Source of the DNA: Patescibacteria group bacterium
GTDB lineage: Bacteria > Patescibacteriota > Patescibacteriia > Buchananbacterales > SURF-54
DNA: 44,393 bases
Assembly: GCA_018818885.1 (NCBI GenBank)
Contig: JAHIRB010000004.1
Location: 1-44,393, forward strand
Direction of reading: 5' to 3'
In this document: one piece after another, positions 38,789 through 44,393 of the stretch
How positions within the stretch are numbered: position 1 is the stretch's first letter
How the letters are laid out: every line of letters begins with the position of its first letter
Program-made: the position numbers and the translations under genes
The notes under the pieces: generated by a model
Told to the model about the DNA's origin: nothing
What the model saw: only the letters and a program-made list of their open reading frames with translations
Databases searched by the model: none

Positions 38789-40000
38789 ATGCATAAATAC
38801 ATATTCATTCTCGGACGCAATCAGGAACTGTCAGTAGCAGAAACTAAAGCAGTATTAAATTCTGGTCAATTTGAACTTGAACCTGGTTTTTTAGTCTATT
38901 CGTCAGAAAAAGAAATTGACGCTGATAAATTAATGAATCAGCTAGGCGGAACAATCAAAATAGCAAAAGTTTTCGCAGACAAAATCGATCAAGATCAGAT
39001 AATAGAACAAATACTATCAAATACACAAAAAGGGAAAAAAGTGTATTTTGGATTCAGCCAGTATGGGCAAGGTCAAAACATAAATAAAATTGCACATGAT
39101 ATCAAAAAAACCATTAAAGAAAAAGGATATCCTGTACGTTGGGTAATATCTAAAGAAAAACAGCTTAGTTCAGTAGTAGTCAAAAAAAACAAGTTGCTTA
39201 GTCAAGGTGCAGAAATAATAATTACAAAAAATCATGTAGCTAAAACTTTGGCAGTTCAGGATTTTGAGGAATATGGCAGAAGAGATTTTGGCAGACCAGC
39301 GCGTGACACTGTTTCTGGTACCATGCCACCAAAGCTGGCAAAAATAATGATCAACCTCACGCAGGTAAGTCAACAAGCAAAAATTTTAGATCCGTTTTGT
39401 GGCTCTGGCACAGTTTTGCAGGAGGCGTTAGTGCTTGGCTACAATAACGTTATTGGATCAGATATTAGTCAGAAAGCAGTTGACGATACAAAGGAAAATT
39501 TAGAGTGGCTAGCTAGCCAGGATAGACGAGATCCCTTAACTTCGTCTAAGCAAGATCGGATAAAGGAACTCGATCTACCCACACACCGGGTAGGCGAGGC
39601 CCTTGCGCCTCGCCGTAACGATCGGGCAGTAGCGCCCGATCTACCCGAATTATATAATTTCGATGTACGTTTATTATCACAAAATATTAAACAAGTTGAT
39701 GCAATAATTACAGAACCATATCTTGGCCCACCACTCAAAGGTAGAGAAACATCAAGTCAGATTTCAAAAATCATATCTGATTTAGAAAAACTATATTTGG
39801 ATGCTTTTGCAGAATTTCAAAAAGTATTAAGTCAGAAGGGAAAAATCGTAATTGTGTTTCCTATTATAGATAATCAACATTTAAATATACTTCCTCAAAT
39901 AAAAAAACTGGGCTTTGAATTACAGAGCCCAGACAATCTAATCTACTCGCGTCCAGAACAAAAGGTCAAACGGAATATTTTGGTTTTTAGTAAGTCTTGA
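38789..40000 (+). CDS. TRM11-like RNA/DNA methyltransferase
   Basis: This 403-aa protein has an N-terminal THUMP-like region (MHKYIFILGRNQELSVAETKAVL) as in tRNA guanosine-N2 methyltransferases. It then has the SAM motif ILDPFCGSGTVLQEA (DPFCGSGT at about 201-208), GSDIS, and the catalytic TEPYLGPPL in place of NPPY (about 308). It probably methylates tRNA, but the exact base is not known. A TATAAT box ends 8 bases before the ATG, so the mRNA is probably leaderless. Oddity: about 45 residues (after NLEWL) are encoded by two GC-rich palindromic elements in frame, between motifs that are normally close together. Confidence 0.8.
   Translation: MHKYIFILGRNQELSVAETKAVLNSGQFELEPGFLVYSSEKEIDADKLMNQLGGTIKIAKVFADKIDQDQIIEQILSNTQKGKKVYFGFSQYGQGQNINKIAHDIKKTIKEKGYPVRWVISKEKQLSSVVVKKNKLLSQGAEIIITKNHVAKTLAVQDFEEYGRRDFGRPARDTVSGTMPPKLAKIMINLTQVSQQAKILDPFCGSGTVLQEALVLGYNNVIGSDISQKAVDDTKENLEWLASQDRRDPLTSSKQDRIKELDLPTHRVGEALAPRRNDRAVAPDLPELYNFDVRLLSQNIKQVDAIITEPYLGPPLKGRETSSQISKIISDLEKLYLDAFAEFQKVLSQKGKIVIVFPIIDNQHLNILPQIKKLGFELQSPDNLIYSRPEQKVKRNILVFSKS
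39520..39647. repeat. Two compound palindromes inside the TRM11-like gene
   Basis: Element 1 (39520-39580) is degenerate: GGATAG...CTACCC, with AGACGA/TCGTCT and GATCG/CGATC inside. Element 2 (39587-39647) is near perfect: CGGGTAG/CTACCCG outer stem, GGCGAGGC/GCCTCGCC and GATCGGGC/GCCCGATC inner hairpins. Both stay in frame. Confidence 0.9.
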
Positions 40001-40075
40001 CAAAAAAAGATTTCCTTGTTAAAGCCCCCCTGATTTTTTTTGGTAATTTGTCCCTGCACCACAAGAGTACAGGGT

Positions 40076-40104
40076 TTGACAAACAAATTTAGTTAATATA
40101 AGAT
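40076..40104 (+). promoter_or_regulatory. Promoter of the 79-aa SD-led gene
   Basis: TTGACA (40076-40081), 17 bases, TAAGAT (40099-40104). Confidence 0.75.
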
Positions 40105-40151
40105 TTTAGCAAATAGAGATCCTTGGGATTATGGAGGGGAGGTGAATAAAG

Positions 40152-40391
40152 TTGAGAATTACAGGAGATGGGGTTGCTCATTGTCAGGAAGGAAAAACAA
40201 CCGAGGCTGGCGATGCTATACGTAAAATTATTGGTGTCAAAGGTGGTGCGACATCTGATGGGAGTAAAGGGGTTGTCACTTTCAGGTATGAGGTAGACAG
40301 CATTTCATACTTCGAAGATTTAGTAAACAGACTCAAAACAACCAGAGGGGTCACTCGAGTGATCATTCCAGGTTACAATGACGAAGAGTAA
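40152..40391 (+). CDS. Unknown 79-aa protein with TTG start
   Basis: The start is a TTG, decided by the GGAGGTG seven bases before it and by the lack of any ATG near that SD. The product MRITGDGVAHCQEGK... is a small alpha/beta protein with a Gly-rich middle (GVKGGATSDGSKG) and an acidic NDEE end. It has no membrane helix and no family I recognise. It has a consensus promoter and a GC-rich terminator of its own, converging on ychF. Base composition is well above the AT-rich background, as with the other SD-led orphans. Confidence 0.65.
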   Translation: MRITGDGVAHCQEGKTTEAGDAIRKIIGVKGGATSDGSKGVVTFRYEVDSISYFEDLVNRLKTTRGVTRVIIPGYNDEE

Positions 40392-40410
40392 ACAACAACA
40401 GATTCTATCA

Positions 40411-40442
40411 GGGGCGTTGCCAGAAGGCAGCGCCTTGTTTCA
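40411..40442 (+). terminator. Intrinsic terminator of the 79-aa gene
   Basis: GGCGTTGCC-AGAA-GGCAGCGCC followed by TTGTTTC. Confidence 0.85.
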
Positions 40443-41489
40443 TTATGCAAATCTAAACAATACGCTATCCCCATCTTGAATCACATATTCTTTTCCTTCT
40501 ATTCTGATCATGCCTTTTTCTTTGGCTTCTAACTCGCTTTGATGGTTTAGTAGTTCTTGCCAGTTTATTGTTTCAGCTTTTATAAAACCACTTTCAAAAT
40601 CTGTATGTATTACTCCTGCAGCTTGAGGTGCTTTGACACCTTTTTTTACTGTCCACGCGCGAGTTTCTTTTGGACCAGTAGTAAAAAAAGTAATGAGATC
40701 TAAAAGTTCGTATGATTTTTTGATAAGTTGGTCTAATCCAGAATATTTTATAGAAAGTTCGTCAAGATAATTTTTTGCATCTTCAGGGGGGAGTTCTGCT
40801 AGTTCTGATTCAATTTTGGCAGAAATAGTAATATAGTCTGATTCCTCTACAATATTATTTTCATCTACATTCAAAACGTAAATAATTGGTTTGATTGTCA
40901 ATAGACTTAAATCTCTAATTAATAATTTTTCTTTTTCTTCTGTAACAATTTCTCTGGCTGGGATACCATTATTAAACCCAGTTTTTAAATTATCTAAAAT
41001 AGGTTGTAAAATTTTTGCATCTTTGCTATTAGCGTTGAGATCTTTTTGATTTTTTCTCATTCTTTTTTCCACTGTCTGCATGTCTGCAAAAATAAGTTCT
41101 AAATCAATAGTCTGCTTATCTGAATCAGGATCTATTTTTCCGTCTACGTGTATTACGTTTTTATCACTAAAACTTCTTAATACTTCCACAATTGCATCTA
41201 CCTCTCTAATATTAGCTAAAAATTGATTACCCAAGCCCTCGCCTTTGTGTGCGTTTTTAACTAAACCTGCAATATCAACAAACTCAATTGTAGTCGGAAT
41301 TGTTTTTTCTGATTTTGAAAATTTTGATAACTTTTCTAAGCGATGGTCTGGCACAGCAACAACACCGACATTTGGGTCGATTGTGCAGAAAGGATAATTA
41401 GAAGCGTCAACTTGTTTTTTGGTCAGCGCTTTAAATAACGTCGACTTGCCGACATTAGGCAGGCCAACTATTCCTATAGAAAAAGACAT
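40443..41489 (-). CDS. ychF: Ribosome-binding ATPase YchF (Obg family)
   Basis: YchF is a P-loop ATPase of the Obg group that binds ribosomes and affects stress responses. The 348-aa protein has GLPNVGKST at residues 9-17 and G3 VDIAGLVKNAHKGEGLGNQFL. The NxxE-type base-recognition motif replaces NKxD (YVLNVDENN), which is why the family prefers ATP. The C-terminal TGS-like domain has FFTTGPKETRAWT and AAGVIHTDFESGFIKAE. Monocistronic on the minus strand, with a TTGTAA-N17-TAAACT promoter that lies back to back with the GC-rich gene's promoter. No SD. Confidence 0.97.
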   Translation of the reverse strand: MSFSIGIVGLPNVGKSTLFKALTKKQVDASNYPFCTIDPNVGVVAVPDHRLEKLSKFSKSEKTIPTTIEFVDIAGLVKNAHKGEGLGNQFLANIREVDAIVEVLRSFSDKNVIHVDGKIDPDSDKQTIDLELIFADMQTVEKRMRKNQKDLNANSKDAKILQPILDNLKTGFNNGIPAREIVTEEKEKLLIRDLSLLTIKPIIYVLNVDENNIVEESDYITISAKIESELAELPPEDAKNYLDELSIKYSGLDQLIKKSYELLDLITFFTTGPKETRAWTVKKGVKAPQAAGVIHTDFESGFIKAETINWQELLNHQSELEAKEKGMIRIEGKEYVIQDGDSVLFRFA

Positions 41490-41525
41490 TTTAATGATAA
41501 TTAACTTTTAACATTTGACAGAGAT

Positions 41526-41554
41526 AGTTTAGCAGAATTTAGCTGTTTTTACAA
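41526..41554 (-). promoter_or_regulatory. ychF: Promoter of ychF
   Basis: Minus strand TTGTAA (41554-41549), 17 bases, TAAACT (41531-41526) preceded by an extended TGC. Confidence 0.6.
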
Positions 41555-41575
41555 TTTGAAATTTAATTCGTTCGT

Positions 41576-41604
41576 TTGACATATTTCTCAAAATATGCTA
41601 ACAT
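41576..41604 (+). promoter_or_regulatory. Promoter of the GC-rich orphan gene
   Basis: TTGACA (41576-41581), 17 bases, TAACAT (41599-41604) with extended TGC. The ~105-nt leader ends in an unusual CA-rich, structure-free stretch just before the SD. Confidence 0.75.
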
Positions 41605-41714
41605 AGATTGTTATTGAAACTGGCGATTTGTTTATCAAAACTTGATGGCCAAACCGCTCGTCTCAATTCCGAGGCAAGCACTCACAACCAACTCAACCAA
41701 AAGGAGGAATGGTG

Positions 41715-42344
41715 ATGTCTATCAAGAACACACCGAAGACAGAAGTATTGATGGCGACCGATGGCCAGATCGGCCACATCAAAGGGCTTTCGGACAAGGC
41801 TCTTCGCGCGCTCACTCGTAAACAGGCGAACGCCATAATCCGAAACGGAGGCGTTTACGCCCTCGCCTACAGCGAGATGCTACAGCGCGTTCTCGCCGAG
41901 CTGACCAATACCTTCACCGTCATCGCGAATCGCGTTGACTACACACGCGACCCGCGTGAGGTCATCGGTGCAACAAAACGAGCCGAGCATCTGAATGGTG
42001 ACGTCGTGGCCACAATGCCGCGTCTGCGTGAGGGAATTCACGAGAACGTGGAAGTGGAAGTTGTGTTTTTCAAGCTCGACAAGTTTGTCTATACGGACGA
42101 GCTGGAACGCGAATATGAAAAGCGTGGCCTCGTTCCCGACCCCTATGCCCAAGCCGCGGTCAATGAAGAAGACCCGTCTCTGGCTGACAGCAAGCCCAAC
42201 GGAACTTACTGGAATCGGGATGGCAAGGTTCATAGCTATCTCGTCTTCGACCGCTGGGGCGGTGTTGGGCGTTGCGTGGACTGCGACCGCAGCGACGGCG
42301 ATTGGAGCGGCGATTACTGGTTCGCTGGCGTCCGCAAGTCCTAG
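41715..42344 (+). CDS. GC-rich orphan gene, unknown function
   Basis: The third possible start (MSIKNTPK, 41715) fits best: AAGGAGG lies 7 bases upstream, while the ATG at 41709 is only one base from it. The 209-aa product has a helical N-terminal half (IGHIKGLSDKALRALTRKQANAII) and a C-terminal part rich in Trp, Asp and Gly with two cysteines (GRCVDCDRSDGDWSGDYWFAG). No family recognised. Codon choice is strongly G/C at third positions (CTC, GCC, CGC, GAC), unlike every neighbour, suggesting transfer or special selection. Own promoter, long leader and terminator. Confidence 0.7.
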   Translation: MSIKNTPKTEVLMATDGQIGHIKGLSDKALRALTRKQANAIIRNGGVYALAYSEMLQRVLAELTNTFTVIANRVDYTRDPREVIGATKRAEHLNGDVVATMPRLREGIHENVEVEVVFFKLDKFVYTDELEREYEKRGLVPDPYAQAAVNEEDPSLADSKPNGTYWNRDGKVHSYLVFDRWGGVGRCVDCDRSDGDWSGDYWFAGVRKS

Positions 42345-42386
42345 ATTTCTTGGGCACTTTAGCCCTTGCCAGACTCTTGGACACTC

Positions 42387-42423
42387 GGAGCTTCGCACTT
42401 TTTGCGGAGCTCCATTTTTTTTG
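42387..42423 (+). terminator. Intrinsic terminator of the GC-rich gene
   Basis: GGAGCT-CGC pairs with GCG-AGCTCC, followed by ATTTTTTTT. Confidence 0.92.
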
Positions 42424-42552
42424 CTAAAATTATATCAGATAAATTTGAAAAATCTGCGGATATTATCTTCAGATTGTTTATCTCGCACTGTTTGAAACCA
42501 GAATGCCAACGGTAATTTACTTTTGGCAGAGCGTTATCAAACGGAAAGTTTC

Positions 42553-42665
42553 CAAAGAGACTTGGTGCAATCTGCTGGACGGGTGTTATCCCCGCAAATA
42601 AAATACAGCCCCAAGAGAACTCAAAGGGCAGTGCTTAAGACGGCAGATTGCACCAAGTCTCTTTG
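42553..42665. repeat. Perfect 23-bp inverted repeat around a 67-bp spacer
   Basis: Arms 42553-42575 and 42643-42665 are exact reverse complements (begin CAAAGAGACTTGGTGC). A further GCGTTATC...GATAACGC pair lies outside them. The right arm is coding sequence of the methyltransferase-like remnant, so the left arm is an inverted copy of it. Confidence 0.92.
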
Positions 42666-43036
42666 CAGAAGATAACGCCAGCGTAGAAGTTAAAAAGAAA
42701 GGCAAAAAATCATCAGTCAAAATTAAAAAGTATTTTAGCCCTTATCTTAAAACTAAAATCGCTGAATATAACGCCAAAAAGGTTAAAAAGGGAACATTAG
42801 AAGAAGACAAAAACAAAGCCGTTAAAATCAGCGACAACGGCCTAGAATTGATTGAGGCGGTACAGTTTGATACTGAATTAAAGAAAAATGGAACTTGGAC
42901 AAGCAATTTAGAACTGGAAGACAAGGCTGAAATTAAAGACAAGATTAAAGGGATCTATGAATTACCAACTAATAAATTTAAAATGAAAATCCGAAGTATT
43001 GCGGGCGACGAGATAATTTTGGATTATAGCAAATAA
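42602..43036 (+). pseudogene. C-terminal remnant of a probable site-specific DNA methyltransferase
   Basis: A frame open from 42602 to a TAA at 43034 reads QIAPSLFAEDNASVEVKKKG, then KIKKYFSPYLKTKIAEYN and ISDNGLELIEAVQFDTELK. This resembles the C-terminal ends of N4/N6 DNA methyltransferases of the Mod type, but the SAM and catalytic motifs are absent, and no start codon with an SD exists. The identification is from memory of family wording and is moderate at best. The 5' breakpoint coincides with the inverted 23-bp duplication. The track ORF (TTG at 42848) is only the last part. A 34-codon gene follows by 3 bases. Confidence 0.4.
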
Positions 43037-43039
43037 TAT

Positions 43040-43144
43040 ATGAAAGAAGACTTTAGCATTAAGTATGAGCAGATAGATGCCCCTGATGCTGAAGAAAGAA
43101 TTGAGAGGGCTTTAAGAATGTTATTGTCCGAAGAGGATTTATAG
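43040..43144 (+). CDS. 34-aa acidic small ORF
   Basis: Too short for the ORF track. It reads MKEDFSIKYEQIDAPDAEERIERALRMLL and ends SEEDL. It starts 3 bases after the methyltransferase-like remnant. The wording (IKYEQI...EERIERAL) is that of the short companion ORFs often found beside site-specific recombinases in related genomes; this is a recollection, not a search result. A single helix is predicted. It may be part of the same decayed element. Confidence 0.4.
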   Translation: MKEDFSIKYEQIDAPDAEERIERALRMLLSEEDL

Positions 43145-43189
43145 CCTCTTATGTGATATATTGCCGAAATTAAACTATCCACAACTTAA

Positions 43190-43218
43190 TTGACTCTTAA
43201 TAAATAATGTGCTATATT
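43190..43218 (+). promoter_or_regulatory. Promoter of a candidate small RNA
   Basis: TTGACT (43190-43195), 17 bases, TATATT (43213-43218). No ORF follows before the terminator. Confidence 0.65.
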
Positions 43219-43221
43219 AAC

Positions 43222-43309
43222 ATTGTGCTTGTGGGGCGTCAGCCCTATTCGGCTAATTCATAAGCTGAAGGCAAGCATACAAAAAAACCGCTATTTAGCG
43301 GATTTTTTG
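43222..43309 (+). ncRNA. Candidate small RNA with three-way-junction fold (~85 nt)
   Basis: Downstream of a good promoter, TGCTTG (43226-43231) pairs with CAAGCA (43272-43277) and encloses two hairpins: GGGC-GTCA-GCCC (43234-43245) and TTCGGCT-8 nt-AGCTGAA (43248-43269). A terminator AACCGCT-ATTT-AGCGGATTTTTT follows (43287-43309), which also serves the minus-strand gene. There is no start codon/SD combination. Not recognised as a known riboswitch, ribozyme or sRNA family. Confidence 0.5.
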
Positions 43310-43325
43310 TTTATTTTAGTAGTTT

Positions 43326-43805
43326 TTAGTCTTCTTCTGAATTGCCTTTCATTGTGGTGACAAACTTAATATCTCGGTATTTATTGGTTGTCCAAGCGGG
43401 AACTATGCTCCAGAAGTGCATTTTACCATTTTCACCAATTTTTCTTAAAATCACCTTTATCTTTCGTCCATCAATAATGGCTATCATACTCCAGTATTTT
43501 ACAGGTTGAGATATATTGACTCTTTTTTTATATTTTTTGACATTAAAATTTTTTATTGTCTCCTCATATTCCTGAAATGTAGTTGAAAGCTCAACCAGTT
43601 TGCGTGCTAAAGGCAGAAGCTTAAATCTCATAATCTGTGATGGTCTTTCCCTCTCAGTTCGAGGAGTTTTGTATATAATATGATTAAAACCTTCGGCATT
43701 AAAACCAATATCCTCATTAAAAGCTGGCGAGTGTATTTGCCTAATACTATTATAATAGTTACTGGCGTCTTCTTTTAATTTTTCATAATTAGATAAATCT
43801 TCCAT
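43326..43805 (-). CDS. Phage-barnase/EndoU/RelE-like nuclease candidate
   Basis: This 159-aa protein has the run NEDIGFNAEGFNHIIYK near residue 30, then RPSQIMRFKLLPLARKLVE, VKYWSMIAIIDGRKIKVILRK and KMHFWSIVPAW. This order (GF..H.., RF.L...A, a W..I..G..IKVI..K strand pair, then HF.S..P) is what I recall of the small barnase-EndoU-ColicinE5/D-RelE-like family common in Patescibacteria. Family members are thought to be RNases, often in toxin or phage contexts. No antitoxin gene is adjacent. The assignment is from pattern, not from a search. It shares its terminator with the candidate sRNA. Confidence 0.55.
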   Translation of the reverse strand: MEDLSNYEKLKEDASNYYNSIRQIHSPAFNEDIGFNAEGFNHIIYKTPRTERERPSQIMRFKLLPLARKLVELSTTFQEYEETIKNFNVKKYKKRVNISQPVKYWSMIAIIDGRKIKVILRKIGENGKMHFWSIVPAWTTNKYRDIKFVTTMKGNSEED

Positions 43806-44046
43806 AGCTATAGTTTAATCCTTTTGGTGATAAAATCAAATGTTATAGTCAGGGGCGTTGTTCAGGAATAGAATGTATAATTCTGCCCTGTTTGTTTCTT
43901 GCTGTGATAATACGCTTATATTGTGGAGGAGGAAGTTTTATTACAAAGTAAAATGGTATCAACTTAGTATTATCTTCGTTATATTGATGTCGGTTTGTGT
44001 TCACGCTATTCCTATAGAAAATGACATAAGTTTAGTTTATTCTATT
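43806..44046. other. Gap with no supported gene
   Basis: The only ORF (43858-44070, plus) has no start matched to the GGAGGAGG at 43925-43932 and runs into the repeat element. I see nothing else in this stretch. Confidence 0.5.
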
Positions 44047-44204
44047 TGTCATCCCGAGCGAACAATTTAGACCGAGGCCAGCCAGAGGCTGGTCCGCCTC
44101 TGGCGGAGATCTCATATCTTCCAATAAGCATGGGGTGAGATCCCTGCCTGTGGCAGGCAGGTCTCCGCTCACAAAACCTACAATAACATCGGTCGAGATG
44201 ACAA
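44047..44204. repeat. Long compound palindrome with TGTCATC/GATGACA ends
   Basis: Outer TGTCATCCCGA/TCGAGATGACA arms enclose nested hairpins: CCAGCC-AGA-GGCTGG, CCGCCTCTGGCGG, GAGATCTCATATC, and CCTGCCTGTGGCAGG. It shares the CCGCC...GGCGG word with the element at 15364. Confidence 0.88.
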
Positions 44205-44307
44205 GCGGGTAATTAGCACTTAAGTATAATATCAGCAATAAAAGATTTCAACAAGTCTGCTTGAATAAGTTCACATACATATTGGACTCCGAAAGGAGTA
44301 AAAGTGT

Positions 44308-44393
44308 ATGCAAATAGGATTCAAATATCATGATTGCCAAGGATTTGGCAGGTTGTATAATTATGGATTAAAGCATTTTAATCCAAATAATAT
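44308..44393 (+). CDS. N-terminal part of an unknown SD-led gene (partial)
   Basis: ATG at 44308 follows AAAGGAG by about 9 bases, and the frame (MQIGFKYHDCQGFGRLYNYG...) is open to the window edge, 28 complete codons. The peptide is aromatic and glycine-rich; no family recognised. A TATAAT at 44225-44230, just beyond the long palindrome, is the only promoter element seen. It looks like another of the independent SD-led genes, but it is incomplete. Confidence 0.5.
   Translation, partial: MQIGFKYHDCQGFGRLYNYGLKHFNPNN

Noticed and set aside
39998-40025. TTGACA at the end of the TRM11-like gene with a 17-base spaced TAAAGC
   Set aside because: The -10 is poor, and a better promoter for the next gene lies at 40076-40104.
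40052-40074. CCCTG/CAGGG hairpin as terminator of the TRM11-like gene
   Set aside because: Only 5 bp of stem, and no T-run follows, so I cannot support termination.
41880-42495. Antisense and shifted ORFs over the GC-rich gene (172, 166 and 74 aa)
   Set aside because: High GC opens alternative frames; only the plus-strand frame at 41715 has an SD, promoter and terminator.
42553-42665. Insertion sequence or MITE defined by the 23-bp inverted repeats
   Set aside because: No target-site duplication flanks it, and the right arm is part of a coding frame, so an inverted duplication explains it better.
43858-44070. 70-aa plus-strand ORF
   Set aside because: The GGAGGAGG inside it is not followed by any start codon at a usable distance, and the frame ends in the repeat element; no domain recognised.

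Overview
The window looks like a piece of an AT-rich Patescibacteria (Candidate Phyla Radiation) chromosome. Several things point that way: short divergent housekeeping genes in unusual order, an rpsF-ssb-rpsR cluster followed by efp with no rplI, an EF-P without the usual PGKG loop, many leaders without a Shine-Dalgarno (SD) sequence, and many unassigned small proteins. This placement is an inference; no 16S gene or other decisive marker is present. The standard code is used, and TGA acts as a normal stop. I found no tRNA, rRNA, CRISPR array or complete insertion sequence.

Layout. 1-5 kb: the end of an unknown gene, four tandem copies of a kinase-less multi-TM sensor module (the fourth is broken), a GIY-YIG protein and a secreted HExxH metalloprotease-like protein. 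5-8 kb: a nucleotidyltransferase/HEPN pair with a palindromic operator, then argS. 8-9.6 kb: two single-domain response-regulator receivers, a ferredoxin, an acidic small protein and two truncated receiver starts that carry the same palindrome. 9.7-17.2 kb: ileS, a NIF3-like gene, a methyltransferase and prs, with unassigned minus-strand genes on either side. 17.3-22.4 kb: ruvA, a membrane protein, a murE-like ligase, a GT-C glycosyltransferase and a duplicated murE tail. 22.8-30.2 kb: rpoB-rpoC behind a long structured leader. 31.3-35.4 kb: ftsK, a RodZ-like gene and recA. 35.5-38.2 kb (minus): a 35-aa membrane peptide, efp, rpsR, ssb, rpsF and a GxxExxY protein. 38.3-44.4 kb: two candidate small RNAs, a TRM11-like methyltransferase, ychF, a conspicuously GC-rich orphan gene, the tail of a truncated DNA methyltransferase-like gene and a barnase/EndoU-like protein.

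Three patterns stand out beyond the gene list. (1) A set of unassigned small genes are self-contained transcription units. Most have a TTGACA-N17-TANNNT type promoter, all have a strong SD, and most have their own hairpin terminator. They are visibly richer in GC than the AT-rich housekeeping genes they sit between, which mostly lack an SD. (2) Two families of structured repeats are scattered through the window. One is GC-rich compound palindromes (CGGGTAG...CTACCCG with two inner hairpins), two of which sit in frame inside genes. The other is AT-rich inverted arrays with a 7- or 8-nt period in many intergenic gaps, plus one heptamer array inside argS. (3) Two short promoter-hairpin-terminator units (about 90-110 nt) have no ORF and may be new small RNAs.
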